Source: Halalkalibacter sp. APA_J-10(15)
GTDB taxonomy: Bacteria > Bacillota > Bacilli > Bacillales > Bacillaceae_D
Direction of reading: 5' to 3'
NCBI RefSeq assembly: GCF_023017105.1
Contig: NZ_JALKEV010000015.1
Location: 62,001-126,000 of the forward strand
Length of the DNA stretch: 64,000 bases
Part shown: positions 44,626-53,478 of the stretch, piece after piece
Position numbering within the stretch: position 1 is the stretch's first letter
How the letters are laid out: each line of letters starts with the position of its first letter
Program-made: the position numbers and the translations under genes
The notes under the pieces: model-generated
Database searches by the model: none
What the model was told of the DNA's origin: nothing
What the model saw: only the letters and a program-made list of their open reading frames with translations

Positions 44626-44659
44626 ATAAGCATGTCGCAAGAAAAAGGGTGTTTAATAT

Positions 44660-45133
44660 ATGTCAAAGAACGACAGGGACTCAAATCTAATTGCTCAAAA
44701 TAAACGGGCAAGACATGATTATTTTATAGAAGAAACGTTTGAAGCTGGTGTTGTGTTAAAAGGGACGGAAATCAAGTCGATTCGTGCAGGTCGCATGAAT
44801 TTGAAGGATTCCTTTGCACGTGTTGCAAACGGAGAAGCGTATTTGCATAATGCTCATATTAGTGAATATGAGCAAGGGAATCGCTACAACCATGATCCTG
44901 TAAGAGCACGTAAGCTATTGCTTCATAAAAAGGAGATCAATCAGCTTATCGGTCAAACACAGCAAAAAGGGTATTCCCTAGTGCCGTTAAAGGTTTATTT
45001 GAAAAACGGATTCGCGAAAGTACTAATTGGACTTGCCAAAGGGAAAAAGAATTATGATAAGCGAGAGACGCTTAAGCGAAAGGATGCGAAGCGCGAAGTT
45101 GACCGTGCGTTAAAGGAACGAATGAATGGATAA
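44660..45133 (+). CDS. smpB: tmRNA-binding protein SmpB
   Basis: A 157-residue OB-fold protein that delivers tmRNA to stalled ribosomes. Conserved N-terminus [45 protein letters not shown], and the basic C-terminal tail ([27 protein letters not shown]) that reads the empty mRNA channel. Start ATG 44660. It is followed within about 110 bp by its RNA partner ssrA. Confidence 0.97.
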   Translation: MSKNDRDSNLIAQNKRARHDYFIEETFEAGVVLKGTEIKSIRAGRMNLKDSFARVANGEAYLHNAHISEYEQGNRYNHDPVRARKLLLHKKEINQLIGQTQQKGYSLVPLKVYLKNGFAKVLIGLAKGKKNYDKRETLKRKDAKREVDRALKERMNG

Positions 45134-45143
45134 TAATTACCAG

Positions 45144-45171
45144 TTGAAACGTAAGCTAGCTATGCTATAAT
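45144..45171 (+). promoter_or_regulatory. Promoter of ssrA
   Basis: TTGAAA (45144-45149), a 16-nt spacer and perfect TATAAT (45166-45171). The 5' precursor contains a hairpin TCATAAAAG/CTTTTATGA (45208-45235) just before the mature RNA. Confidence 0.75.
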
Positions 45172-45241
45172 AAGAAGTCCAGGGCGAAATGATGTTCTGG
45201 ATTCTTCTCATAAAAGGTGCAAGAAGCTTTTATGATATCAA

Positions 45242-45602
45242 GGGGACGTTTTGGATTCGACAGGGATAGGTCGTGCTTACGTGGCGAGCCGAGGGGGTCG
45301 GCCTCGTTAAAACGCCAAAGCCAATTAACTGGCAAAGAAAACAATAATTTCGCAGTAGCTGCCTAATAGCACTCTGCGGTTCCGCCCTCCATCGCCCATG
45401 TGGTAGGATACGGGACTCACTCTAAGTGGGCTACGCCGGTTACCCTCCGTCTGAGGGTGAAGGAAGAGAACAATCAGACTAGTCACAAGGAAGCCTGTCA
45501 TTGGGCTGAATTGTTGGCGAACTGCTAATACAGTGACTACGCTCGTAGAAGCGTAAGTGTCGTTATTTCTGGACGTGGGTTCGATTCCCACCGTCTCCAC
45601 CA
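45242..45602 (+). ncRNA. ssrA: Transfer-messenger RNA
   Basis: tmRNA of ~361 nt. The 5' GGGGACG pairs with 3' CGTCTCC, followed by an encoded ACCA (45599-45602), forming the alanyl acceptor arm. TTTGGATTCGACAGGG and the T-arm GGGTTCGATTCCCACC are diagnostic. The tag frame starts at 45331 (GGC) and ends at TAA 45364-45366, encoding GKENNNFAVAA after the tmRNA-borne alanine. That hydrophobic AVAA end is a Clp-type degradation signal. The open frame on the minus strand across it is an artefact. Confidence 0.97.
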
Positions 45603-45640
45603 AAATAAACGTAAATTACTTAATTGCTGTTTGTGACTTG

Positions 45641-45675
45641 AAGCATAAGTTTGCCTAAGTGGCAACAATATGCTT
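45641..45675 (+). terminator. Probable ssrA terminator
   Basis: AAGCATA...GTTtGCC-TAAGT-GGCAAC...TATGCTT stem-loop followed by TATAAAACTTT. The stem is interrupted and the T tract is weak. Confidence 0.5.
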
Positions 45676-45750
45676 TATAAAACTTTAGGTAAGTATATGC
45701 TTTATATCCTGTTAGTGTATCTAAAATCTTAACTTTAAAAATGTGTTCGT

Positions 45751-45812
45751 AAAATATAAAAGACTGATTTTAACTATTTCATAAATAAGTTAAAATTGGT
45801 CTTTTATATTTT
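45751..45812. repeat. Long AT-rich inverted repeat downstream of ssrA
   Basis: Starting with AAAATATAAAAGAC and TTTTAACT, the left arm (45751-45774) mirrors the right arm (AGTTAAAATtgGTCTTTTATATTTT, 45788-45812). It could be a bidirectional terminator at the core-island border or the remains of a mobile element. The 45603-46082 stretch has no intact gene. Confidence 0.55.
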
Positions 45813-45814
45813 GA

Positions 45815-45928
45815 AATTATTTTCTTGAAGCTGACCGATTATTTGAATCATTATTTTGTTTAGATCCAAGAGTTACCGCTGTAAAGCGTGTCAGATTACT
45901 TTCACATATTTTACGAATTACCGTTTAA
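45815..45928 (+). pseudogene. Possible gene remnant, 38-codon open segment
   Basis: An open segment between two stops, with no start or RBS, reads NYFLEADRLFESLFCLDPRV and continues to LLSHILRITV. It looks protein-like compared with the surrounding AT-rich non-coding DNA. The source family was not recognised. Weak call. Confidence 0.25.
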
Positions 45929-46082
45929 AAAGTTGTTGATATTAGAATATATTAATACTACTGAAAAATCAGAGTAAACTGAAAAGTATTTATATAATAA
46001 GGGCATTTCATTTTGATGAGTTAGAAAAGTAAGGTAGTGTTTGTTATATGAACTGTATTGTAAAGGAGGAGCAATATTTTCT

Positions 46083-46838
46083 ATGAAATTTATTATCAAA
46101 TCTATTACTGTAATATTAATCCTTATATTTGGTTATATATTAGGGAATATCGGTCTGGAAAATATTACTACTAAACTAATAAAGCAATATGGAGATACAA
46201 ATTTTGTTACTTTAATTGGAGTTATTTCTTCGATAATTACTGTAATATTATTCTTTACTTATATTATAGGTAAAGTGTTTTTAATAAAACAAATGGAAAT
46301 GACACTATTTGAAAGTATAGATGTATCCTATATTGATGAAGAAAAACATTATAAAATAACTGAAATTATTGATTTAGGAGAATTAACAAATGAAAAAATT
46401 TATATTACACCATCTCAGCCTTTAAGATATTTAAAAATATATGACTTTGATATAAATAAATTAAAAAAAGGGAAACTAATAGCTAATCTCGGACCTATAA
46501 TGAATGGACATACTATTCAACTAAATTCTTACATAACTGGAGGTATGCCTAATTTTGTAGTTGAATATCAAAGATTCGATTTTGTACTTGGAAACCTAGA
46601 CTTAGTAGAGAATGGCAAAAGTGGTGTTCTTGGTGAAAATCTAAGAATTAATCATACATTTAGAAGTTTTATTTATTATATGAATCAATTTCATAATTTG
46701 AGCCCTTGGTCTCGCAAGGCTTACCAAACACAAAAAAGGAGTACCTCCCCAAAAGTCGAATTAGTAAGTTACCACACAAAACTAACGACTGGAGGAAGAC
46801 TCCCTTATGACCATTATACGACAAGGAAGCCTATTTGA
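46083..46838 (+). pseudogene. Membrane protein gene truncated by an IS insertion (chimeric C-terminus)
   Basis: ATG at 46083 follows AAGGAGGAGC. The first ~199 codons (to 46679) encode an unrecognised protein with two N-terminal membrane helices (~res 2-20 and 40-62) and a beta-rich soluble domain. From 46680 the frame runs into the left end of an insertion sequence, so the last ~52 residues are IS-encoded. The native 3' end is lost or lies beyond the IS. AT-rich with many AGA/ATA codons, unlike the core genes. Confidence 0.65.
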
Positions 46839-48249
46839 CCTGCAAGATTTATATGATTTAGAACCTACCCACCGATTTGAAGCCGTTTTTTCAATGATTG
46901 ATATCTATCCAGTGTTAGCTGTGGTGTCCAAAAAAGCCTTGTATGGCGCGCCTGTTCAACTTAATTATGCCGCGATGATCTACTCGCTTGCCGCTAGAAT
47001 TCTTGAACGTATTCCAACGATAAAAGATTTGATTAAACGTCTCAAACATGATTATATGTTCCGTTTAGATTGTGGTTTTCTGCTATCTGATGCGATTCCA
47101 TCTGAAGCGTCTTATTCAAGGATGCTCACAAAATTAGTTGAATCAAACGTTCTTGAATGTGTTCAAGAAACACAAATCCTTCAAGCTGTTTTAGAAGGGT
47201 TTATTACAGATGAAACGATAGCTATTGATGCCACTCATATTGAAGCTCGTGACCAGGCACCAGCAAAAGAAGAAAGATCTAAACCACAGCCAAAAAAGCG
47301 CGGGCGTAAATCCAAAGAAGAACAAGAGAAATGGCTTCAAGAAAAAGCTGAACACGAAGCAGCTTTACCTCTTTATGAGAAAAAGGTTGAAGCTCAACTT
47401 GATGCTTCTTTGAATGAGTTACGATCGACTGTACCTCTTGATCCTAAGTGGGGCATCAAGAAAAACAGTGAAGGAAAAAACGTCTTTTGGTTCGGTTATA
47501 AAGGACACTTTGCGGTCGGAACCAAAAGCCAATACATTCTTCAATCGCTCTTTTCTTCTGGTAACTTGAATGATGGAAAAGCCGCTATCCCTTTATTAAA
47601 GGGTGTTCAAGAGCGGTTATCCACTCTTGCAATTCGCTTTGGCACACTTGATGCGGGGTATGACTATCCAGCGATTTACCAACAACTCTATCGAATGGGA
47701 GCTCAATCGGTGATTGCTTACAACAAGAGAAATGAGCCTGAGATTGAAGGGTTTGATCGACATTTTGCCCCCACTTGTGTGCGAGAACATTCTTATCGTT
47801 ATGATAGTTATGACTCGAAGTACGAGACGATCAAATATACACGTCCGAAAGAGTGCAGCGGCTGTCCTTTAGCTGACGATTCGTTATGTCAAAAGGTGTA
47901 TAAAGTAAAGGTCACCACTGATTTGCGTCGTTACACAGCTCCAGCTAGAGGTTCAAAAGCATGGAAAACCATCTACAAGCAACGAAATTCAGTGGAACGA
48001 GTCATTGCTTATCTCAAAGGATTTTTCCAATTAAACAACGTTCGTTACTGCACAGGAAAACGAGCAAAAGTACAGTTTGATTTGACGCAATTGGTTTATA
48101 ACGGAGCGAAGCTCGCGTGTGATCGTATAGCTAAGTCATTTTCTGAAGATAAGGGCAACCTAGCTGCTTAAACACATGTTTTAAAAAACGTAAGAAGAAA
48201 ATTCGGCTTTTATCGGTACGTTGAAATAAGCGTTATGAAATTGATTCAT
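46680..48249 (+). mobile_element. IS1182/IS5-like insertion sequence
   Basis: A 1570-bp element bounded by perfect 17-bp inverted repeats ATGAATCAATTTCATAA (46680-46696 and reverse complement 48233-48249), with one transposase gene. No obvious target-site duplication: the left flank ends TTTATTAT, the right flank begins TTGTAAAA. The right end lies only ~35 bp from the next insertion sequence. Confidence 0.75.
46807..48171 (+). CDS. Transposase, DUF772/DDE type (IS1182/IS5-like)
   Basis: A 454-residue transposase: N-terminal DUF772-like domain (NYAAMIYSLAARILERIPTIKDLIKRLKHDYMFRLDCGF), first catalytic Asp in ETIAIDATHIEARDQ, a lysine-rich insert, second Asp in FGTLDAGYDYPAIYQQL, and the Glu segment KTIYKQRNSVERVIAYLKGFF. 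A Cys cluster (CSGCPLADDSLC) precedes the last part, as in IS1182 members. It appears intact. ATG start with TGGAGGAAG upstream. Family assignment by motif only. Confidence 0.82.
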   Translation: MTIIRQGSLFDLQDLYDLEPTHRFEAVFSMIDIYPVLAVVSKKALYGAPVQLNYAAMIYSLAARILERIPTIKDLIKRLKHDYMFRLDCGFLLSDAIPSEASYSRMLTKLVESNVLECVQETQILQAVLEGFITDETIAIDATHIEARDQAPAKEERSKPQPKKRGRKSKEEQEKWLQEKAEHEAALPLYEKKVEAQLDASLNELRSTVPLDPKWGIKKNSEGKNVFWFGYKGHFAVGTKSQYILQSLFSSGNLNDGKAAIPLLKGVQERLSTLAIRFGTLDAGYDYPAIYQQLYRMGAQSVIAYNKRNEPEIEGFDRHFAPTCVREHSYRYDSYDSKYETIKYTRPKECSGCPLADDSLCQKVYKVKVTTDLRRYTAPARGSKAWKTIYKQRNSVERVIAYLKGFFQLNNVRYCTGKRAKVQFDLTQLVYNGAKLACDRIAKSFSEDKGNLAA

Positions 48250-48305
48250 TTGTAAAATTTTTGTATTTGGCCTTTAAAAATGTATGCCACTTGCCACCTC
48301 TTATT

Positions 48306-49022
48306 TTATTCTGATATTGATTCTTTGTAACGATAACTTTCACCCGTAAATAGTAGTAAATGTGAGTGATGAATCAGGCGATCAATCACCGCTTCAGTAA
48401 GTATTGGATCGCCAAAAACATGATTCCACTGTCCAAATTGAAGGTTCGTTGTTATAACGATACTTTTAGTTTCATAACACATAGAAATTACCTGGAAGAG
48501 AAGTTCTGCTCCTTCTTTGTTTAAAGGGATATATCCCAACTCGTCCAGAACTAAAAGGTCCAAATTCTCAATCTGCTTCATGAGCTTCGAAAGGTTCCCT
48601 TTCTGGTTTGCATCAATGAGACTATTCACCAATGATGCCATCGTGAAAAACTTGATTCGAATGCCAAAGTTATGTATGGCATTTAAGCTAATTAACGTGG
48701 CCAAATATGTTTTTCCTGTTCCCACACCACCATATAAAATCAGATTTTCCTTATTCTGAATAAACTGTCCTTCAAGAATGTTTGTCCGATCAATCCCTTG
48801 AGGGATTTGTATATGATCCCACTGAAACGGGGATTTCCCAGTCTTGGGAAGTTGAGCTTGACTAAGCAATAAGTTAACTTTGCGTTCCTCTCGATTTTGG
48901 ACTTCTTTCTCAAATAACTTTAGTAAATATTCTTCATTACTACCAGCTTGGATCTCTCTATAATTCTCTCGAATCCAGCTTAATTTCAAGCGCTTGGCAT
49001 AATCTTCAATTTGATCAATCAT
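48306..49022 (-). CDS. istB: IS21-like helper ATPase IstB
   Basis: A 238-residue DnaC-like AAA+ ATPase that activates the IstA transposase. Walker A GGVGTGKTYLATLI, Walker B LLVLDELGYIP with the IS21-type ELGYIPLNKEGAELLFQVIS, and sensor region SIVITTNLQFGQW. The C-terminus is RLIHHSHLLLFTGESYR. ATG overlaps the istA stop by 4 bp. Apparently intact. Confidence 0.93.
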   Translation of the reverse strand: MIDQIEDYAKRLKLSWIRENYREIQAGSNEEYLLKLFEKEVQNREERKVNLLLSQAQLPKTGKSPFQWDHIQIPQGIDRTNILEGQFIQNKENLILYGGVGTGKTYLATLISLNAIHNFGIRIKFFTMASLVNSLIDANQKGNLSKLMKQIENLDLLVLDELGYIPLNKEGAELLFQVISMCYETKSIVITTNLQFGQWNHVFGDPILTEAVIDRLIHHSHLLLFTGESYRYKESISE

Positions 49023-50521
49023 TTTACATCACCCCCAACCTGGAACATAGTATCATAGTGGGAGAGACCTCTTGCTGCATTAGGCATAAACGGTACAGAA
49101 TTTCGAGGTGTAATTGTATTATGAGAATGATCTTCGTTCAATATTGAATAAAAACAATGCTTGATTTGATCAATACTAGGATGGCCATAATTAGATGCCA
49201 TTTTTAGAGCCTCATTTAATAACGTGAATTCATCATTTTTTAATAGCTTACCTAATAAGCTTAATGCACGTTTTTGTTCTTCTTCTGTACAATTTTGTAG
49301 GTACTCTGACCAAATAGGTGGGAAGTTCTCATATATACTTGAATATTTAATGGCTCTTGGCCTTTTAGACAACAATTCTAAGTACGGCTGCCATACCATG
49401 GACTTGCGTTTTATACCATACAACCGAGTGTGTTTAACGATGGGCTCATTTTCCTCATTTAAAATGACAACTTCGTTATAAGTAATTACTACTCTTACTT
49501 TTTGTGAGGCAAATCGTGGTGATGTAGAGTACTGTTTATTATCAATTGAAACCATCCCATATTTATCTGCTTTGACGTCTTTATGATAAGCACATTCAAA
49601 CTTCTTTTCTGGTAACACAAGCCATTTGTCTTTGTCCCCTTGATATAACTCAGATTGGAGAACCTTCTTTTCATAGTGATGTCGATCCCTATCTTCCTCA
49701 GCCAAACTCCAAAGCGTCTCATTAAACTGATCTAGGTTTAGAATGGTATTCTCAGGTAATAAGAAGTTATTACGGACATACTTAACCATTGCTTCGACAT
49801 GCCCCTTTTCATTTCCCTTACCAGGATTACAGAATTCATATTTAAACCCATAATGTAAGACAAACCGTTCAAAAGTATCTGTTAATTCACGCTCTCCTTT
49901 AGAAAGAATTTTCTTAACTGCTGGTGATAGATTATCAAACCGAATGGTATGAGGGACACCTTCCATATGATGAAACATCCGCTGTAAACCCTCTAGTAAA
50001 CATTCGGTGTTTTCCGAAGGAAATACCTGAAAATAAAAGCTGTTACTGTAAGGAAAAGACATCACTAAATACGGAAGTTCAATAGTTTCTGAATCGTAGC
50101 TAAATGGTGCTGTTCCAAAGTCCACTTGCGCTGTACCAGGATATGATTCTAAAGGTAATGCAGCTCTTTGGTTGATTTCCTTCAATTCATGTTTCCGTTC
50201 AGAGACATATCTCCTAACTGTTCGATAAGCACCTTTGAAACTATGAAACTTCACCAACTGTTGAAACATTTTTTTAGCTGTTCTATGATACTTTCTTTTC
50301 TTTTTTAAATCCTCCTTGATCCACTTATCTAATATAGGCTTCACAGGATCCATAACTGGTGATTTTCTTTTCTGTTTATCTTTCTGTTTGAATTCTTCTT
50401 GATTTGCATACTTATTAACTGTGCGTGGATCTATACCCATTCTCTTTCCCACGCTGGCATAAGTTTCTCCTTTTTGGTTTACTTCATGTCTGATATAATC
50501 TATTTGTGCCACTGCTAACAT
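49019..50521 (-). CDS. istA: IS21-family transposase IstA
   Basis: A 500-residue transposase. N-terminal helix-turn-helix (KGETYASVGKRMGIDPRTVNKYAN) and integrase core with DDE residues in AQVDFGTAPF, IRFDNLSPAV and NEKGHVEAMVKYVRNNFLLP. The C-terminal Mu-type domain contains YSTSPRFASQKVRV. RBS AGGAGGATATTAGGAG precedes the start on the minus strand. Apparently intact and therefore possibly active. Confidence 0.92.
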   Translation of the reverse strand: MLAVAQIDYIRHEVNQKGETYASVGKRMGIDPRTVNKYANQEEFKQKDKQKRKSPVMDPVKPILDKWIKEDLKKKRKYHRTAKKMFQQLVKFHSFKGAYRTVRRYVSERKHELKEINQRAALPLESYPGTAQVDFGTAPFSYDSETIELPYLVMSFPYSNSFYFQVFPSENTECLLEGLQRMFHHMEGVPHTIRFDNLSPAVKKILSKGERELTDTFERFVLHYGFKYEFCNPGKGNEKGHVEAMVKYVRNNFLLPENTILNLDQFNETLWSLAEEDRDRHHYEKKVLQSELYQGDKDKWLVLPEKKFECAYHKDVKADKYGMVSIDNKQYSTSPRFASQKVRVVITYNEVVILNEENEPIVKHTRLYGIKRKSMVWQPYLELLSKRPRAIKYSSIYENFPPIWSEYLQNCTEEEQKRALSLLGKLLKNDEFTLLNEALKMASNYGHPSIDQIKHCFYSILNEDHSHNTITPRNSVPFMPNAARGLSHYDTMFQVGGDVK

Positions 50522-50600
50522 CTCCTAATATCCTCCTGTCAAACGTTGTTGGTCCAACGAGGAGTTTAAAGTTATTGGGAGAGGTTGGCAAGTGGTTTTT

Positions 50601-50641
50601 TTTAATTTATGTATGGCCCACCGGGCCATACATAAATTAAA
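50601..50641. repeat. Perfect 41-nt palindrome between two insertion sequences
   Basis: The 19 bases 50601-50619 are the exact reverse complement of 50623-50641 around an ACC loop, with the GC core GGCCC/GGGCC. It lies 4-5 bp beyond the IS21 end and ~50 bp before the IS4 element. Possible bidirectional terminator, insertion hot spot or recombination product. Confidence 0.7.
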
Positions 50642-50693
50642 TGCCATTACCTACATATTTAGTTTGCCATAAACAAAATTTTTTTAATAAATA

Positions 50694-52221
50694 ACTCAAC
50701 TTTCGCATACCAAATTAGGAAGGTAAGCCCTGATGTAGTTTGGTAAACCTGCAATCCAATTTGACAGTTGATTTTTTATTAGTTTTTGTGTTTGTTTATT
50801 TGTTTTCTTCAAGAGATCTTGAAGAAGCTCGATTAATTGCTGCAATGCGACAGCCCAATCAAGTTCATTTACTTCGTCACAAAGGTCATAAAACAATCCA
50901 CCCAAGGTTCGTTCATCGCTGTGGCAACGATTTTGCCAAGAAAGAACGATATACCTAGTAAAAACAATGGTTGTATGACTGATCAGTAAGTCATAAGAAC
51001 GTCCTTGAAACTCTTTCTGTAAGCGAAGAAGTGATTTTGTCGTCTTAAAGAACACTTCAATATCCCAACGGATGCCGTAAATACGGACGATTTCTTGTTC
51101 GAAAAGCGTGCAATCTGTGCTTAGAATGGCAAGCCACTCACTCTTCTTATTACGGTTTTGAACGAACACGATTTTAACCGGTACACCGTTTTTCATCGTC
51201 GGCGTGATGGAGCGAAGAAGCCCTTTCTTTCCTTGAAGGGGCGAAGCGGTTCTGTAGAGTTCTTTTAATGAAACCATTTGACCATCAACTTGATAGCGTT
51301 GCTTCGCATTTTTGACCATGCCAATGACGTCAAGTCCTTGTTCGACGATCACCTGAATCAAAGGTTGTTGAGTAAACCACGTGTCCATTAATACGTAAGA
51401 GGCTTCGATACCATTGGATAATGCTCGTTCAATCATCGCTGGGATTTGAACAGGTGCTGACTGGAGCGCTTCACTACGGCGCTTGTAACCCGAACTTCGT
51501 TTATCAATTTCTTCGTTGATCCCATTAATAGAAGACGTTTTAGAGCTTAGTAAAGAGAAGTCAACCGGCATGAAAGTATAACCGTCTGACCAGCCTAATG
51601 TAAGCATTCGAAATCCTTTATAAAATCGCATTTTCAAAGAAGCATGATCAAAACAACGGGCTAGTAACTCCACATTTTTACTACGATTTCGATCAAACGT
51701 AGAATCATCAATAATGAGCACTTTTGGACGGTCCTTTGATGTAAGCGCGCTGACTTTTTGAATCGTAGCCGCACTAAAAAGTAAAAGGAATTTCCGCCAA
51801 GCAAACTTGGAATGATTTAAACGATAGACGGTATCTTTGCCTGGGTATCGCTCGCTCTTTTTAGAAGAGACAAGGGTAAACCAATTTTTTTGATGAAAGA
51901 TCAGACTAAATACAAGCTGAAACAAATAGGCACATGAAAACCCAAAGTTTTTTCGGATACCTGCTTTGCGAAGGTATTTTGATACTTGTAATTCAGAGAA
52001 GACTGTAGAAAGTTCATTTGGTAGTTGCTCATTCGAGTGTTTTTCCTTTATCATTGAGAAGGCACCTCTTCTTTGTGGTAATGGTTTCTAGTCAATTCCA
52101 CTATACCAAAGAATCAGGTGCTTTTTCTGTTTAAAAGCACTCGTCAAGTAACATAATTACTAGTTTTTAAAGCTTTGATAGACCTACTCAGAAGTTAATT
52201 TTCATGGTGCGAAAGTTGAGT
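50694..52221 (-). mobile_element. IS4-family insertion sequence
   Basis: A ~1.53-kb element with terminal inverted repeats ACTCAACTTTCGCA (50694-50707) and its complement TGCGAAAGTTGAGT (52208-52221). Immediate flanks both read AAATA (50689-50693 and 52222-52226), a possible but AT-rich and therefore weak target duplication. One minus-strand transposase, whose stop codon lies inside the lower repeat. Confidence 0.82.
50696..52054 (-). CDS. IS4-family transposase
   Basis: A 452-residue DDE transposase. First Asp in VLIIDDSTFDRNRSK, second Asp in YVLMDTWFTQQPLI, and the IS4-type YREK motif in YGIRWDIEVFFKTTKSLLRLQKEFQGRSYD. N-terminal region with a conserved FGFSCAYLFQLVFSLIF. Start at 52054 has a GAGAAGGCACCTC region upstream on the plus strand (AGGTGCC on the minus). 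Full length, so probably functional. Confidence 0.92.
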   Translation of the reverse strand: MIKEKHSNEQLPNELSTVFSELQVSKYLRKAGIRKNFGFSCAYLFQLVFSLIFHQKNWFTLVSSKKSERYPGKDTVYRLNHSKFAWRKFLLLFSAATIQKVSALTSKDRPKVLIIDDSTFDRNRSKNVELLARCFDHASLKMRFYKGFRMLTLGWSDGYTFMPVDFSLLSSKTSSINGINEEIDKRSSGYKRRSEALQSAPVQIPAMIERALSNGIEASYVLMDTWFTQQPLIQVIVEQGLDVIGMVKNAKQRYQVDGQMVSLKELYRTASPLQGKKGLLRSITPTMKNGVPVKIVFVQNRNKKSEWLAILSTDCTLFEQEIVRIYGIRWDIEVFFKTTKSLLRLQKEFQGRSYDLLISHTTIVFTRYIVLSWQNRCHSDERTLGGLFYDLCDEVNELDWAVALQQLIELLQDLLKKTNKQTQKLIKNQLSNWIAGLPNYIRAYLPNLVCES

Positions 52222-52464
52222 AAATAAGAATCTTATAGAATTATCTATCTGATAAGTAATTGTAAACAAATAGAAAATTATGAATTCTAAATTATTAAAA
52301 ATATCACTAATTTTTAATGTATTAATATGCTTTCAAGTTTAGTAATATAATTTTATGAATAATTGGAATAACCTTCAATAATTTTCAAATTTAACTTTTC
52401 TCCAATTGAATGAAAGCGTTTAACATATGGTGATAAACTGGATATGGATAGGAGAGTTTGCATT
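52222..52464 (+). promoter_or_regulatory. AT-rich leader before the accessory cluster, with a cre-like box
   Basis: A 243-bp gene-free stretch. TGAAAGCGTTTAACA (52411-52425) resembles a CcpA cre site but carries one extra base against the consensus TGNAARCGNWWWCA. TTGAAT at 52407-52412 overlaps it and could be a -35 box with a weak -10. No strong promoter is evident. Confidence 0.3.
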
Positions 52465-53478
52465 GTGATTAAAGTACAAGAGTTAAGAAAGGTATATAGA
52501 CAACCTATAAAAAAAGAGGGTTTAAAAGGAGTCTTATTACACTATTTTAAGCCAAAGTATGTGGATAAGATAGCCGTGGATGAAATAAATTTTGAAATAA
52601 ATGAAGGTGAGAGTGTAGCGTACCTTGGGAAAAATGGAGCGGGGAAATCTACTACAATTAAGATATTAACAGGAATTCTTCAACCTACAATGGGCAAAGT
52701 TTTGATTGATAATATTGATCCACAAAGGAATAGAAAGGATTATAACAAGACTATCGGAGTTGTTTTTGGCCAAAGGACTCAGCTATGGTGGGATTTACCA
52801 ATTTCTGAATCATTTAAATTAATTAAAGAAATATATCAAATAGATGATAGAACATACGAGCATAATTTGACTATTTTTTCTGAACTACTAGATTTAAATG
52901 AATTTCTACATTTGTCAGCTAGAAAAATATCATTGGGACAACGAATGAGAGCAGATATTGCAGCTGCATTATTGCATAATCCTAAAATCTTATATTTAGA
53001 TGAACCAACCATTGGTTTAGATATTGTGGCAAAAGAAAAAATACGAAAATTCTTAAGATTTATTAATAAAGAATTTAAAACAACAATTTTATTAACCACA
53101 CATGATATGGGAGATATTGAAGAATTATGTGATAGATTAATTTTAATTGATAGCGGTAAAATCTTATATGACGGAGATTTAGAAAGCGTTATCAAAAAGT
53201 ATGCTCGATTAAAGAAAATTCAAATTAGAGTTGAAAATATATCTAAATATGAAGTGCTAAATGGAGAGTTTTGTAATTTAGGGGCTACACTAGAGGCTTT
53301 ATCTGAAAAAGAAATTTCAGTATCTTTCGACTATTTGGAGATTTCAGCAAGTGAAGTCATATCATTAGTCATGAATTATATGACTATTTTAGATTTAAAA
53401 ATTGAGGAAAGCGGAATTGAGTTTATTTTGAAACAAGTCTATGAAGGGAATTTAATTTTAGAAGAAGGGGGAGAGTAA
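52465..53478 (+). CDS. ABC-2 exporter ATP-binding protein (COG4586-type)
   Basis: A 337-residue ATPase. Walker A YLGKNGAGKSTTIKIL, Q-loop VVFGQRTQLWWDLPISESFKLI (the QLWWDLP segment is typical of this exporter class), signature ISLGQRMRADIAAALL, Walker B ILYLDEPTIGLD, H-loop TTHDMGDIEELC. The C-terminal extension covers ~80 residues. GTG 52465 follows AGGAGA at 9 nt; the ATG at 52444 lies before that RBS. Two permease genes follow directly, giving a complete exporter. First gene of the AT-rich cluster. Confidence 0.9.
   Translation: MIKVQELRKVYRQPIKKEGLKGVLLHYFKPKYVDKIAVDEINFEINEGESVAYLGKNGAGKSTTIKILTGILQPTMGKVLIDNIDPQRNRKDYNKTIGVVFGQRTQLWWDLPISESFKLIKEIYQIDDRTYEHNLTIFSELLDLNEFLHLSARKISLGQRMRADIAAALLHNPKILYLDEPTIGLDIVAKEKIRKFLRFINKEFKTTILLTTHDMGDIEELCDRLILIDSGKILYDGDLESVIKKYARLKKIQIRVENISKYEVLNGEFCNLGATLEALSEKEISVSFDYLEISASEVISLVMNYMTILDLKIEESGIEFILKQVYEGNLILEEGGE

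Larger units (their letters stand above)
48285..50597 (-). mobile_element. IS21-family insertion sequence
   Basis: A ~2.3-kb element with istA and istB on the minus strand. Ends carry imperfect inverted repeats: CCACTTGCCA-CCTC at 48287-48300 and its complement GAGGTTGGCAAGTGG at 50581-50595 (one-base indel). The exact outer bases are uncertain by a few bp. A perfect palindrome (50601-50641) lies right outside the upper end. Confidence 0.78.

Noticed and set aside
45325-45603. 92-residue open frame on the minus strand
   Set aside because: It lies entirely inside the tmRNA gene on the opposite strand; such frames are a common misannotation.
50689-52226. AAATA target-site duplication flanking the IS4 element as proof of recent insertion
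   Set aside because: The 5-bp match is in very AT-rich flanks and could be chance; kept only as a note in the IS entry.
52411-52425. Confident CcpA cre site before the accessory cluster
   Set aside because: It has one extra base relative to the cre consensus; only a cre-like resemblance is claimed.
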